A DNA stretch of 64,000 bases from Streptomyces sp. AC512_CC834 (GTDB taxonomy: Bacteria; Actinomycetota; Actinomycetes; Streptomycetales; Streptomycetaceae), in the NCBI RefSeq assembly GCF_019049325.1, contig NZ_JAGMUO010000027.1, positions 1-64,000 on the forward strand, read 5' to 3'. The notes beneath the pieces are model-generated. The model was not told the origin of the DNA and ran no database searches. It was given only the letters and a program-made list of their open reading frames with translations. The translations under genes were made by a program, and so were the position numbers. Below are positions 8,155 through 16,687 of this stretch, in pieces (the first letter of the stretch is position 1; the number at the start of each line of letters is the position of its first letter).

Positions 8155-10102
8155 CACGGCCGAGCTGCGGCGGGTGCTGTGCGCGGCCCTCGGGTCCGCC
8201 GATCCGGTGTGCTCCCCGGCCCGACTGGGCCTGGACGCCGACGTGTTGGCAGACACCGGCGTCATGCACCGTCCCACCCTGGTGGCCGGCGCCGCGGGCT
8301 ACGGCCCGACGAGCCCCGCTCCCACCGCGCACGAGATCGACGCGCTCGTCCGCCGGGCCCGGGAGGCGGCGGCCGAGCAGATCCTGGTGCCCGGTGTGCG
8401 CCGCACGGACGACACGGGAGCGCTCCGCGCGGCGGGCTTCGTCCCGTTCGCGGCCGGCTCCGAGTGCGTGACGCGACTGGGCGGCGACGTGGACGAGCTG
8501 CTGCGTGGCCGCCTCGGCGCCGGGCGCCTTGACGACCTGCGACGCCGCAGCCGCGCCGTCTCCGAGGAGCTGACCTGGGAACGGATCCCGCTGAGCGGGC
8601 TCGACGAGACGCCGCTCGCACGCGACGCCCTGACGGGCCGGCACAGTGGTCTCCTCGACGGTCTCCTCGACGCGGCGGCCTTGAAGGCCCTGGCGCAGGG
8701 CCCGTTGGCGGGCCGCGCCGAGCTGCTCGTACGGCGCCGCGCGGACGTGGTCCAGGCGGGGCTCCTCCTGGGCTCCCACAGCGGCCGGGGCACGTACTGC
8801 CTGGCCCTGGCCGCCGACCACGACGACCCCGCCGCCCGTCACGACCTCCACGCGACCTTCCTGTACCGGCTGTACGCCGACGCGCACCGTGCCGGTCTCG
8901 ACTGGGTCCACGTCGGCCGCGGCGAGCCCGGCCCGCTGCGTGCCCTGGGTGCCGACCTCTTCGTCCCGCTGGACCACTGGCTGCGTGCCCCGGGCCTCAC
9001 GGCACCCGAACAGGCATCCACTGAGGTTGGGTTGACCCGGTTCGCGGCGCCGTCCGTCACCACCGTCGCCGTCCCCGGCCCGGCCCGCTTCCGGCACCGT
9101 CCGCGGTTCGACCTGGTCGATCTGTCGAGCAACACCAATCCCTTCCTGGGCCCCGGCGGCCGCTATCCGGATCTCGACACCGCGGAACTCGCCCGTACCT
9201 ACCTCGCCACCGTGGGCGACCTGCCGAGCCAGGGTGGCGTCACCTCCCTGACGGAGGACCACCTGATCTTCTCCAGCGGGGCGGTGGACGCCGTCAGCCT
9301 GCTGCTGACGGCACTGACGTCGCCGGGGGACCGGGTCTGCGTGACGCCCCCCACCTTCGAGCTGTACGCCCATTTCGCCCGGGTCGCGGGGCTGCCGGTC
9401 ACGGAAGTCCCCCTCGGCGGCGACGACTACGACCGGCTCGACGTGGAGCGGATCCTGGCCGCCGACCCCCGCGTCACGTTCCTGTGCGCCCCGAACAACC
9501 CCGTCGGCACCCGGCCCGACCCCGGGCAGGTCCGCGAGCTCGTTGCCCGCACCCGGGGGCTGGTGGTGATCGACGAGGCCTATGTCGAGTTCAGTGACCA
9601 ACCCTCACACGCCGGCCTCGTCGCCGAGCACGACAACCTCGTCGTACTGCGCACCCTGTCGAAGGCGTGGGGGCTCGCCGGGGCCCGCTGCGGCGTCGCG
9701 CTCGGCAGTCCCGGCATCGTCGAGGCGCTGCGCCGGGTTCAGGTGCCCTTCGGATTCACCGACGTGTCGCAGCGGGCCGTACGGGAACGGCTCGTGGACA
9801 CACACCGCGTGCGCGACAGCGTCGGCCGTATCCTGGCCGAACGGGACCGCATGGCCGCGCTGCTGGCCGAGAACCCCGCGGTGGAGCGGGTGTTCCCGTC
9901 CCAGGCCAACTTCCTGCTGGTCCGGTTGCACGAACAGGAACACGTCATGGAACGCCTGCGTGCCGCGGGCATCCTCGTCGCGGACGTCGGGAGCCTGGTC
10001 CCCGGCACCTGCCGCGTATCCGTCGGCGAGCGGGCCGCGAACGAGACGTTCCTCGACGCCCTCAGTCGTACGCCTTCGCCCCGCCATCAGTCTCGACGGT
10101 GA
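8138..10102 (+). CDS. Fusion of a GNAT/FemX-like domain and a HisC/CobD-type aminotransferase
   Basis: Two-part enzyme of 654 residues. The N-terminal half (about 1-300) resembles GNAT- or FemX-like acyltransferases, ending in LYADAHRAGLDWVHVGRG and LGADLFVPLDHWL. The C-terminal half (about 325-654) is a fold-type I PLP enzyme like histidinol-phosphate aminotransferase or CobD decarboxylase: LSSNTNPFLGPGGRYP at its start, APNNPVGT, VIDEAYVEFSD, and TLSKAWGLAGARCG with the PLP lysine at about 509. The ATG at 8138 has GGAAGGGGG just upstream. I infer transamination (or decarboxylation) plus acylation of an amino-acid-like unit. Its 3' end overlaps the antisense cupin gene by 41 bp. Confidence 0.85.
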   Translation: MRRATDTAELRRVLCAALGSADPVCSPARLGLDADVLADTGVMHRPTLVAGAAGYGPTSPAPTAHEIDALVRRAREAAAEQILVPGVRRTDDTGALRAAGFVPFAAGSECVTRLGGDVDELLRGRLGAGRLDDLRRRSRAVSEELTWERIPLSGLDETPLARDALTGRHSGLLDGLLDAAALKALAQGPLAGRAELLVRRRADVVQAGLLLGSHSGRGTYCLALAADHDDPAARHDLHATFLYRLYADAHRAGLDWVHVGRGEPGPLRALGADLFVPLDHWLRAPGLTAPEQASTEVGLTRFAAPSVTTVAVPGPARFRHRPRFDLVDLSSNTNPFLGPGGRYPDLDTAELARTYLATVGDLPSQGGVTSLTEDHLIFSSGAVDAVSLLLTALTSPGDRVCVTPPTFELYAHFARVAGLPVTEVPLGGDDYDRLDVERILAADPRVTFLCAPNNPVGTRPDPGQVRELVARTRGLVVIDEAYVEFSDQPSHAGLVAEHDNLVVLRTLSKAWGLAGARCGVALGSPGIVEALRRVQVPFGFTDVSQRAVRERLVDTHRVRDSVGRILAERDRMAALLAENPAVERVFPSQANFLLVRLHEQEHVMERLRAAGILVADVGSLVPGTCRVSVGERAANETFLDALSRTPSPRHQSRR

Positions 10103-10484
10103 GAAAGGAAAGGGTCTCGTCGCCGATATTCTTCAGATCGTGCAGGTGATACTGCCCCGCGTCGAAAGTGAAGTACTGGGTGCGGCCGCGCTCGAAGGAG
10201 ATTTCCCGGCTGGTCCCATCGCTTTCGTGCTGCCGTGCCGTGCCGCGGGTCAGGGCTATCCAGACATAGTCCCGCTCGTGGCGATGGACGGGAAGTCGCT
10301 CACCGGGCTCGAGCCGGGTCTGCCAGACGCGCAGCTCAGGGCTGTCGTGGAGCAGTGTCTGGCCGCACTGGTCGCGGTGCGTGTTCGTGTCGAATTCCTT
10401 GTGGAGCGGCGGACTCCAGCGATCGAACGCCTCGGCCACGACGGTGTTCACCAGTGAGAGAGCGGCAGCGGAATCAGTACCCAT
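10062..10484 (-). CDS. Cupin-domain protein
   Basis: Small beta-barrel protein of 140 residues. The cupin motifs are visible: ERLPVHRHERDYVWIALTRG (about 62-81, with the metal-type HxH) and, after a short loop, FDAGQYHLHDLKNIG (about 105-119). GAAAGGA lies eight bases before the ATG. It is convergent with the aminotransferase fusion and overlaps its last 41 bp, so the two transcripts are antisense there. Function is unknown; it may be a separate unit or an accessory isomerase or dioxygenase of the biosynthetic operon. Confidence 0.8.
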   Translation of the reverse strand: MGTDSAAALSLVNTVVAEAFDRWSPPLHKEFDTNTHRDQCGQTLLHDSPELRVWQTRLEPGERLPVHRHERDYVWIALTRGTARQHESDGTSREISFERGRTQYFTFDAGQYHLHDLKNIGDETLSFLTVETDGGAKAYD

Positions 10485-10569
10485 GAACCGAATCCTTTCG
10501 GTGGTGGCGCCCTTGGCGACAGGCCGCCTCAGGCTACTGGACTGATTCCTCCGGGCGGCGGGGAAGGAG

Positions 10570-10983
10570 CTACGGGGCCGTCGTCCTGGTCAGCACCAGG
10601 CCGTGCGGCCCGTCGGGGTCGGGGTGGAAGTACACCTTCCCCTCGGCGCCCGTGTAGAGCTGGACGCCGGCCGTCATGCCGAGTCCGCCGTCCTCGACCG
10701 ACAGGTAGACGAAGTCGGTCCTCGTCTCGCTGTCGACGAAGTCCCATGTGCCACTGAAGTCGGCCGTGCCGGGGGACTCGTCCATCGATATGTGCGTGGC
10801 GGAGAACGTCCCGTCGGAACCGAGTACGACCTCGCCGCCGGTCTCCTCGTTGCGGTACGTGCCGGGCAACTCGTCGGGGTCGACCGGGCCCGCACACCCC
10901 GAGGCGAGTACCGCGGAAGCCGTCAGGGCTGCGAGGCGCCACCGTCCGGCGGTTCTCCTGACCACCGCTGTCCTCTTGACCAT
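10570..10983 (-). CDS. Putative lipoprotein
   Basis: Exported protein of 137 residues with an Arg-rich N-terminus, a hydrophobic stretch and the lipobox L-A-S-G-C with the lipidated Cys at 30. The mature part begins AGPVDPDELPGTYRNEETGG and looks like a small beta-rich domain (VVLGSDGTFSATHI), a pattern seen in secreted Streptomyces proteins of unknown function. The ATG at 10983 is chosen over an upstream start at 11073 because it begins directly at the signal peptide. No pathway link to the neighbours is visible. Confidence 0.75.
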   Translation of the reverse strand: MVKRTAVVRRTAGRWRLAALTASAVLASGCAGPVDPDELPGTYRNEETGGEVVLGSDGTFSATHISMDESPGTADFSGTWDFVDSETRTDFVYLSVEDGGLGMTAGVQLYTGAEGKVYFHPDPDGPHGLVLTRTTAP

Positions 10984-11188
10984 CACCGTCTCAGCGTATC
11001 GTCGCGCTCGATGACCTGGGCCTTGGCCACGGGCCAACGGCCACCGCCCGGCCGGACCGGAGGGGACGGTCACAGCACTGCCGGGGTTGGACCTGCCGGC
11101 CCGCTGAGCGGCTGGCGGCCACGCTCCGTTTGCGCGGGAAGCGGTGGGTACTCACGCTGGAGACCGACGGCTGAAGACAGGAGTGACG

Positions 11189-11716
11189 ATGGCGGCCCTA
11201 CCCGTCCTGTGGCGTCGGAAGACCCTGTCCGCATACGCCTTGGCCGTCGCTCTCGCCGCGAGTGGCTGCGGCGGCGATGACGACTTCTCCCTGCCCGACT
11301 GGGGCGCGCCGGGTCAGAACGCCCGCGTGGGGGACATCATGATCCGGTACGCGCACGTCGCCGAACCGCGTGACGAGCCGTGGCAGCCGGGTGACGACGT
11401 CCCCGCGTACGTGTGGCTGTACAACATGGGCGGCGAGGACGACAGGCTCGTGGGCGCGAGTACGCCGAACGCGGCCTCGGTGGACGTGGTCGACTCCGAC
11501 GGCAAGGAGCGTGCCGACGGCGTGTCCCTCCCGGCGCACAAGCTCGTCGAACTGGAGCGGGGAAAGAACCACCTCGTGCTGCGGGACGTGCGTGAGACGG
11601 TCCGGGGCGGGGACTTCATGGAGTTCACGTTGAGGTTCGAGAACGCCGGGCCGGTCACCTTCGACATCCACGCACAGGTCCCGGTCTACGACGAGAGCCC
11701 GTCACCGACCGGATAG
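11189..11716 (+). CDS. Putative lipoprotein
   Basis: Exported protein of 175 residues with signal peptide and lipobox A-A-S-G-C (Cys 27). AGGAG at 11179-11183 sits five bases before the ATG. The mature domain contains VGDIMIRYAHVAEP, DVPAYVWLYNMGGEDDRLVGAS, and LELERGKNHLVLRDV-like and FENAGPVTFDIHAQV segments, which recall PCu(A)C/DUF461 copper-binding lipoproteins. The metal-ligand Met/His pattern of that family is not clearly complete, so metal binding is uncertain. Confidence 0.75.
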   Translation: MAALPVLWRRKTLSAYALAVALAASGCGGDDDFSLPDWGAPGQNARVGDIMIRYAHVAEPRDEPWQPGDDVPAYVWLYNMGGEDDRLVGASTPNAASVDVVDSDGKERADGVSLPAHKLVELERGKNHLVLRDVRETVRGGDFMEFTLRFENAGPVTFDIHAQVPVYDESPSPTG

Positions 11717-11741
11717 AACCACCGGTCATTATGCTCACCTC

Positions 11742-12668
11742 ATGTCCGAGGTGATGTTGAAAGAGGTCGTAGCCACCCGCTACGTCGAGCCCCTGCGCTC
11801 CGGCGGCTCCGTCCCCGCCGTCGTCGAGGCCGACGATCTCGGCACCTACGTCGTGAAGTTCACCGGTTCCGCGCAGGGCCGCAAGGCACTGGTCGCCGAG
11901 GTGGTCGTCGGGGAACTGGCGCGTGAGCTGGGGCTGCGGGTGCCCGAGTTGGTCCTCACGCACTTCGACCCGGCGCTCGCCGCCGCCGAACCGCACCAGG
12001 AGGTGCGGGACCTGCTGAACTCCAGCGCGGGGCTCAACCTCGGCATGGACTACCTGTCGGGCGGCGCGGACCTCACGCCCGAGGTCGCCGAGGTGTTCCC
12101 GGTGGACGCGGGGGAGGCCGGGCGCGTCGTCTGGCTGGACGCCCTCACCGTGAACGTCGACCGTACGGTGCACAGTTCCAACCTCATGGTCTGGCCCACC
12201 CTCGGCACCGCACCCCCGCGCCTGTGGCTGATCGACCACGGCGCGGCCCTCGTCTTCCACCACCGATGGGGCGCCTCCGCACCCGAGAAGGCGTACGACT
12301 TCCGCCACCACGCCCTCGGCCACTACGCGCCCGACCTCCCGGCCGCCGACGCCGAGCTGGCACCGAAGGTGACGCGGGAGCTGTTGCGCGAGGTGGTGGG
12401 CCGGGTGCCGGAGGCCTGGTTGACGTGCGAGGGCGACCTCGACTCGCCGGAGAAGGTGCGCGCGGCCTACGTGGAGTACCTGCACGCGCGCGTGCGGGCC
12501 TCCCGGCAGTGGCTGCCCACCGGCTTCCCGAGCCGTGCGGAGCTCGCCGCCGAGAACGCCGCCCGCGCGGCACGTACGCGAAAGGGCCGCCCCGCCTGGC
12601 TCAAGCAGGTCCCCGACCTGCACGGCAAACCGCCCGCCGAGCAGGACTGGTCCGCGCACCTGGGCTGA
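11742..12668 (+). CDS. Orphan HipA-family kinase-like protein
   Basis: Protein of 308 residues in the HipA-like kinase superfamily. It shows a nucleotide-binding start (TYVVKFTGSAQGRKALVAE), the Gly-rich NSSAGLNLGMDYLSGG, the catalytic loop NVDRTVHSSNLM (about 150-161) and the metal motif LIDHGAALVFH (about 178-188). No HipB-like antitoxin and no DUF3037 partner, often found beside such genes in actinomycetes, is adjacent. A TATAAT-like CATTAT at 11727-11732 lies nine bases before the ATG and there is no ribosome binding site, so a leaderless mRNA is likely. Target protein unknown. Confidence 0.78.
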   Translation: MSEVMLKEVVATRYVEPLRSGGSVPAVVEADDLGTYVVKFTGSAQGRKALVAEVVVGELARELGLRVPELVLTHFDPALAAAEPHQEVRDLLNSSAGLNLGMDYLSGGADLTPEVAEVFPVDAGEAGRVVWLDALTVNVDRTVHSSNLMVWPTLGTAPPRLWLIDHGAALVFHHRWGASAPEKAYDFRHHALGHYAPDLPAADAELAPKVTRELLREVVGRVPEAWLTCEGDLDSPEKVRAAYVEYLHARVRASRQWLPTGFPSRAELAAENAARAARTRKGRPAWLKQVPDLHGKPPAEQDWSAHLG

Positions 12669-12675
12669 CGCACGG

Positions 12676-12714
12676 CCGCGCCCCCGGTGCCGTGCTTCGG
12701 TCCCGGGGGCGCGG
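12676..12714. terminator. Bidirectional hairpin terminator
   Basis: CCGCGCCCCCGG at 12676-12687 pairs perfectly with CCGGGGGCGCGG at 12703-12714 across a 15-base loop, eight bases after the HipA-like gene and between convergent genes. Confidence 0.75.
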
Positions 12715-12719
12715 ACGCA

Positions 12720-12754
12720 TGGAGCGCGTGTGTGGAGCGCGCTCGTGGAGCGCG
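12720..12754. repeat. TGGAGCGCG repeated three times at 13-bp period
   Basis: Exact copies of TGGAGCGCG start at 12720, 12733 and 12746, just downstream of the malate synthase stop codon. No function is apparent. Confidence 0.75.
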
Positions 12755-12761
12755 TGCGGCG

Positions 12762-14384
12762 TCAGCCCTTCAGCTGCTCGTACGCCGGCAGCGTCAGGAA
12801 GTCGGCGTAGTCCTCGTCGAGGGAGACGGTCAGCAGCAGGTCGTGCGCCTGCTGCCAGGTGCCGGTCGCGAAGCCCTCGTCGCCGATCTCGGCGCGGATG
12901 TTCGTCAGCTCCTCGGCGGCGACCTTGCGGGCCAGTTCGGCGGTGACCTGCTCGCCGTTGTCGAGGACGACCTCCGCGTTGATCCACTGCCAGATCTGCG
13001 AGCGGGAGATCTCGGCGGTGGCCGCGTCCTCCATCAGGTTGAAGATGGCGACCGCGCCGAGGCCACGCAGCCACGCCTCGATGTAACGGATGCCGACCTG
13101 TACGGCGTTGACCAGACCCGCGTACGTCGGCCTGGCGTCCAGGGAGTCGATCGCGGTCAGGTCGGCTGCCCTGACGTCGACGTCCTCGCGCAGGCGGTCC
13201 TTCTGGTGGGGCCGGTCGCCGAGGACCTTGTCGAAGGACTCCATGGCGATCGGGACCAGGTCGGGGTGGGCGACCCAGGAGCCGTCGAAGCCGTCGCCGG
13301 CCTCACGGTCCTTGTCGGCGCGGACCTTCTCGAAGGCGACCTTGTTCACCTCGGCGTCCCGGCGCGAGGGGATGAACGCCGCCATGCCGCCGATCGCGTG
13401 CGCGCCCCGCTTGTGGCAGGTGCGGACGAGGAGTTCGGTGTACGCCCGCATGAACGGGGCGGTCATCGTCACCGCGTTGCGGTCCGGCAGGACGAACCTG
13501 GCGCCGCCGTCCCGGAAGTTCTTGACGATGGAGAACAGGTAGTCCCAGCGGCCCGCGTTCAACCCGGAGGCGTGGTCGCGCAGTTCGTAGAGGATCTCCT
13601 CCATCTCGTACGCGGCCGTGATCGTCTCGATCAGGACGGTGGCGCGCACCGTGCCCTGCGGGATGCCGACGTAGTCCTGCGCGAAGACGAAGACCTCGTT
13701 CCAGAGGCGGGCCTCCAGGTGGGACTCCGTCTTCGGGAGGTAGAAGTACGGGCCCTTGCCGAGGTCGATCAGGCGCTGGGCGTTGTGGAAGAAGTACAGC
13801 CCGAAGTCGACCAGGGCGCCCGGGACCGCACGGCCGTCCACCTGGAGGTGACGCTCGTCGAGGTGCCAGCCGCGCGGGCGCATGACCACCGTCGCAAGCT
13901 CGGCGTCCGGGCGCAGGGCGTAGGACTTGCCGGTGCGCTCGTCGGTGTAGTCGATGCCCCGGTGGTACGCGGAGGTCAGGTTGAGCTGGCCGAGGACGAC
14001 GTTCTCCCAGGTCGGTGCGGAGGCGTCCTCGAAGTCCGCGAGCCAGACCCTCGCGCCCGAGTTGAGCGCGTTGATGGTCATCTTGCGGTCGGTCGGGCCG
14101 GTGATCTCGACCCGGCGGTCCTGCAGCGCGGCCGGGGCCGGGGCCACCTTCCAGGAGTCGTCCGCGCGGATCGCGGCGGTCTGCGGGAGGAAGTCGAGCG
14201 TGGAGGTGCGGGCGATCTCGGCGCGGCGCTCCGCACGGCGGGCGAGGAGCTCGTCACGCCGGGGCGTGAACCGCCGGTGCAGCTCGGCCACGAAGGCGAG
14301 CGCCGCGTCGGTGAGAACCTCCTCCTGCCGGGGCAGGGGCTCGGCGTCGACGATGGCCAGCGGGGACGGCGCTGGTGCGGACAT
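12762..14384 (-). CDS. aceB: Malate synthase A
   Basis: Condenses glyoxylate with acetyl-CoA to malate and CoA in the cytosol. The 540-residue length fits malate synthase A. Diagnostic segments include [69 protein letters not shown] and, near the C-terminus, [27 protein letters not shown] lies eight bases before the ATG. Its job here is most likely disposal of the glyoxylate released from ureidoglycolate during allantoin breakdown, because the allantoinase and allantoicase genes and their AllR regulator are next door and share operator motifs with its promoter (14488-14520). Confidence 0.96.
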   Translation of the reverse strand: MSAPAPSPLAIVDAEPLPRQEEVLTDAALAFVAELHRRFTPRRDELLARRAERRAEIARTSTLDFLPQTAAIRADDSWKVAPAPAALQDRRVEITGPTDRKMTINALNSGARVWLADFEDASAPTWENVVLGQLNLTSAYHRGIDYTDERTGKSYALRPDAELATVVMRPRGWHLDERHLQVDGRAVPGALVDFGLYFFHNAQRLIDLGKGPYFYLPKTESHLEARLWNEVFVFAQDYVGIPQGTVRATVLIETITAAYEMEEILYELRDHASGLNAGRWDYLFSIVKNFRDGGARFVLPDRNAVTMTAPFMRAYTELLVRTCHKRGAHAIGGMAAFIPSRRDAEVNKVAFEKVRADKDREAGDGFDGSWVAHPDLVPIAMESFDKVLGDRPHQKDRLREDVDVRAADLTAIDSLDARPTYAGLVNAVQVGIRYIEAWLRGLGAVAIFNLMEDAATAEISRSQIWQWINAEVVLDNGEQVTAELARKVAAEELTNIRAEIGDEGFATGTWQQAHDLLLTVSLDEDYADFLTLPAYEQLKG

Positions 14385-14487
14385 GAGCTGTCACTTCCTT
14401 CAGCGGTGGCACCGGGTGCCAACGGGCACGTATGGGGCATTGCGCACCCACGGCGCGGCGGGGTGCCTCTGGTCAGTGGATAGTAGT

Positions 14488-14520
14488 TTCCTCATCGTGG
14501 AACTTCAATGGTTTGTTGAT
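14488..14520 (-). promoter_or_regulatory. Two probable AllR operator motifs upstream of malate synthase
   Basis: TTCC-N7-GGAA occupies 14488-14502 and TTCAA-N7-TTGAT occupies 14504-14520, about 105 bp upstream of the aceB start. Both recur with the same internal spacing in the allR/allantoinase intergenic region (16596-16610 and 16688-16704). Shared operators would place glyoxylate disposal under the same repressor as allantoin breakdown. Confidence 0.65.
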
Positions 14521-14568
14521 GTCGAGATTCTCCGAGTCGAGGGACAGTGGCGCCCAGTGCCACGCTCC

Positions 14569-15183
14569 TCACTCAAGGTGGCGCAGGTCCGCCTCCGTGT
14601 CGATGTCGTACGGGCGCGCCACGTCCCCGCACTCCACGAGCGCGATCTCCGCCTCGTGTTCCCTCAGATAGGCGCGTGCCCCCCGGTCCCCGGTGGCAGT
14701 CGCCGCGACCCCCGCCCAGTGCGCGGCGCCGAGCAGCACGGGATGCCCGCGCACGCCCGCGTACGCCGCCGAGACCAGCGACGTCTCGTCCCGGTATCCG
14801 GCACGTACGCGGGCCATCGCCTCCGCGCCGATGCCGGGCTGGTCCACCAGCGAGACCAGCGCGGCCCGCGCACCCGTCCCGGCCAGCGAACCGAGTCCGG
14901 CCCGCAGCGAGGACCCCATGCCCTGCTCCCACTCGGGGTTGTCCACCAGAACGCAACCGTCCAGAACGCAACCGTCGAGCGCGGCCCGCGCCCGCACGTC
15001 CTCGGCGCGCGCTCCGAGTACGACGTGCACGCGGGCGCAACCGGCCGCACGCAACGCGTCGACCGCGTGTTCGACGAGTGGACGTCCGCGGTGTTCGAGC
15101 AGTGCCTTGGGCCGCCCGCCGAGTCGCCGCCCGCCTCCGGCGGCGAGCAGCAGCCCCGCTACCTGGCCTTCGTTGTCCGTCAT
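14569..15183 (-). CDS. MobA-like nucleotidyltransferase (molybdenum cofactor cytidylyltransferase type)
   Basis: NTP-transferase of 204 residues. The signature LLLAAGGGRRLGGRPKALL is at about 9-27, VSLVDQPGIG follows at about 105, and the end carries YDIDTEADLRHL. The family attaches CMP or GMP to molybdopterin, or transfers nucleotides to sugars. A position beside purine-degradation genes suits molybdenum cofactor supply for xanthine dehydrogenase, which is inference. A 15-bp in-frame duplication around 14945-14980 gives the repeated D-G-C-V-L-D-G-C-V-L. The start at 15183 begins directly at the nucleotide-binding loop region. Confidence 0.85.
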   Translation of the reverse strand: MTDNEGQVAGLLLAAGGGRRLGGRPKALLEHRGRPLVEHAVDALRAAGCARVHVVLGARAEDVRARAALDGCVLDGCVLVDNPEWEQGMGSSLRAGLGSLAGTGARAALVSLVDQPGIGAEAMARVRAGYRDETSLVSAAYAGVRGHPVLLGAAHWAGVAATATGDRGARAYLREHEAEIALVECGDVARPYDIDTEADLRHLE

Positions 15184-15324
15184 GGGTCCTGCATACCTGA
15201 CGGCCCGCCAAACGCCCCGGCGTGCGCGGGGTGTCCGGAGGCTGAATTTCGGTCCGCGCGCTGGCGCGTCCGGCGCGGGGTGGCGTTTACTGGCCCGCGC
15301 ACAACGGGGTCGAGGGGGAGGTCT

Positions 15325-15639
15325 GTGTTGCGGAGCTTGGGGCAGAGGCAAGTGACCGTCGGCGACGAGGACGTGAGAGTGGCGGCACTGCGGACCGCGG
15401 TGTCCCGGCTGCGCCGCCAACTCGCCCTGCTGCCTGCCGATTTCCCGGACCGGGCGATAGCGGAGGACGAACTGGCCGACCTCGCCGCGATGGCGGGTCA
15501 CGGCGTTCCCGAGGCGCCGCGACTGCGCCGCTCGCTGCTGCTGATAGCCGGCGCGATCGGCTCCGTCAGCGCCCTGAAGCCGGGGCTGACGGAGGTCCGT
15601 CACGCCGTGGAACTGTTCGGGGACCCGCCGCGCCGCTGA
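15325..15639 (+). CDS. Small conserved protein, DUF5955-like
   Basis: Soluble protein of 104 residues starting at a GTG with GGGGGAG four bases upstream. The sequence is helical: VRVAALRTAVSRLRRQLALL, then AIAEDELADLAAMAGHG and LRRSLLLIAGAIGSVSALKPGL. It resembles the Streptomyces family I know as DUF5955, found beside allR and malate synthase genes. The frame is open for a long way upstream, but codon content and the ribosome binding site favour this short start. Function unknown. Confidence 0.7.
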   Translation: MLRSLGQRQVTVGDEDVRVAALRTAVSRLRRQLALLPADFPDRAIAEDELADLAAMAGHGVPEAPRLRRSLLLIAGAIGSVSALKPGLTEVRHAVELFGDPPRR

Positions 15640-15650
15640 GCCCCGTCGCG

Positions 15651-15694
15651 CGGGCACCGGTCGGGGCGGGCGCCGGTCAGCGCGGGCGCCGGTC
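15651..15694. repeat. Three 12-bp near-identical copies at 16-bp period
   Basis: CGGGCACCGGTC at 15651 is followed by CGGGCGCCGGTC at 15667 and 15683, between the convergent DUF5955-like and allR genes; the last copy touches the allR stop. Each contains a small palindrome and together they may help terminate transcription. Confidence 0.6.
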
Positions 15695-16496
15695 AGGCGG
15701 CCGGGTTGCCGTTCGAGGCCAGCAGGGCCTTTGACAGCTCCGCCGCCACCTGCTGGAGCAGCGGCACGATCCGGTCGGTCGCGCTCTCCGTGACCCGGCC
15801 GGCCGGGCCGGAGATGGAGATGGCCGCCGTCGTGGGGGAGTTGGGCACGGAGACGGCCAGGCAGCGGACGCCGAGCTCCTGCTCGTTGTCGTCGATCGCG
15901 TATCCCTGGCGCCGCACGTCCTCCAGCGCCGCGATGAAACCGTCCGGCGTGGTGATCGTCTTGTCGGTCGCGGCCGGCATGCCGGTACGGCCCAGCAGGG
16001 CCCGCACCTCCTCCGCCGGGAAGTCCGCGAGCAGCGCCTTGCCGACGCCGGTGGAGTGCGGCAGGACGCGCCGGCCGACCTCGGTGAACATGCGCATCGA
16101 GTGCTTGGACGGCACCTGGGCGACGTACACGATCTCGTCCCCGTCGAGCAGCGCCATGTTCGCCGTCTCACCGGTCTCCTCGACCAGGCGGGCCAGGTGC
16201 GGGCGGGCCCAGGTGCCGAGCAGCCGGGAGGCGGATTCGCCGAGCCGGATCAGACGGGGGCCAAGCGCGTAGCGGCGGTTGGCCTGCTGGCGTACGTATC
16301 CGCAGGCCACGAGGGTGCGCATCAGGCGGTGGATGGTCGGCAGCGGCAGGCCGCTGCTGGCCGACAGCTCGCTCAGGCCGACCTCGCCGCCCGCGTCCGC
16401 CATCCGTTCGAGCAGGTCGAAGGCGCGCTCCAGGGACTGGACGCCGCCTGTGGCGGACCTGGCGGAGTCGGTGGTGCTGGCGCTGGACGTCGGCAC
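15693..16496 (-). CDS. allR: IclR-family repressor of allantoin genes
   Basis: DNA-binding regulator of 267 residues with an N-terminal winged HTH (about 18-85: VQSLERAFDLLERMADAGGE, GLPLPTIHRLMRTLVACGYV) and an IclR effector domain (about 90-260: SVPNSPTTAAISISGPAGRV near the end). It is divergent from allantoinase and allantoicase. From what I recall of S. coelicolor, its AllR represses these genes and the neighbouring malate synthase. The matching motifs at 14488-14520, 16596-16610 and 16688-16704 fit that. The effector is probably an allantoin-pathway acid. Confidence 0.88.
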   Translation of the reverse strand: MPTSSASTTDSARSATGGVQSLERAFDLLERMADAGGEVGLSELSASSGLPLPTIHRLMRTLVACGYVRQQANRRYALGPRLIRLGESASRLLGTWARPHLARLVEETGETANMALLDGDEIVYVAQVPSKHSMRMFTEVGRRVLPHSTGVGKALLADFPAEEVRALLGRTGMPAATDKTITTPDGFIAALEDVRRQGYAIDDNEQELGVRCLAVSVPNSPTTAAISISGPAGRVTESATDRIVPLLQQVAAELSKALLASNGNPAA

Positions 16497-16547
16497 GGCA
16501 CGTTCCTTTCGGGGCTGGCGGGAGAAAGAAGCGTACCCGGCGGCCGG

Positions 16548-16576
16548 TTGACTACCGGCTCGTACGTAGCTACGTT
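16548..16576 (+). promoter_or_regulatory. Possible promoter for the allantoinase operon
   Basis: TTGACT at 16548-16553 and TACGTT at 16571-16576 are 17 bp apart. A perfect palindrome ACGTAGCTACGT (16564-16575) overlaps the -10 element. The leader to the GTG start would be about 140 bases. Confidence 0.4.
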
Positions 16577-16595
16577 CTGCTTGCTGGAATTCTAA

Positions 16596-16610
16596 TTCCG
16601 CTTTGTGGAA
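16596..16610. promoter_or_regulatory. Probable AllR operator, TTCC-N7-GGAA
   Basis: TTCCGCTTTGTGGAA matches the TTCCTCATCGTGGAA site upstream of malate synthase in arms, spacing and the inner GTGGAA. GGAATT-CT-AATTCC at 16586-16599 shares its left arm, so three half-sites lie in a row. Confidence 0.6.
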
Positions 16611-16687
16611 ACGTCCAGGGCGGGGTCATTGGGCATGCCCCCACAAAGGGTGCCTCTTGACGGGGTGGAGCCGGGAATGAAGACTCC

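Noticed and set aside
11742..12668. HipBA toxin-antitoxin system
   Set aside because: Only the kinase-like gene is present; no HTH antitoxin is adjacent.
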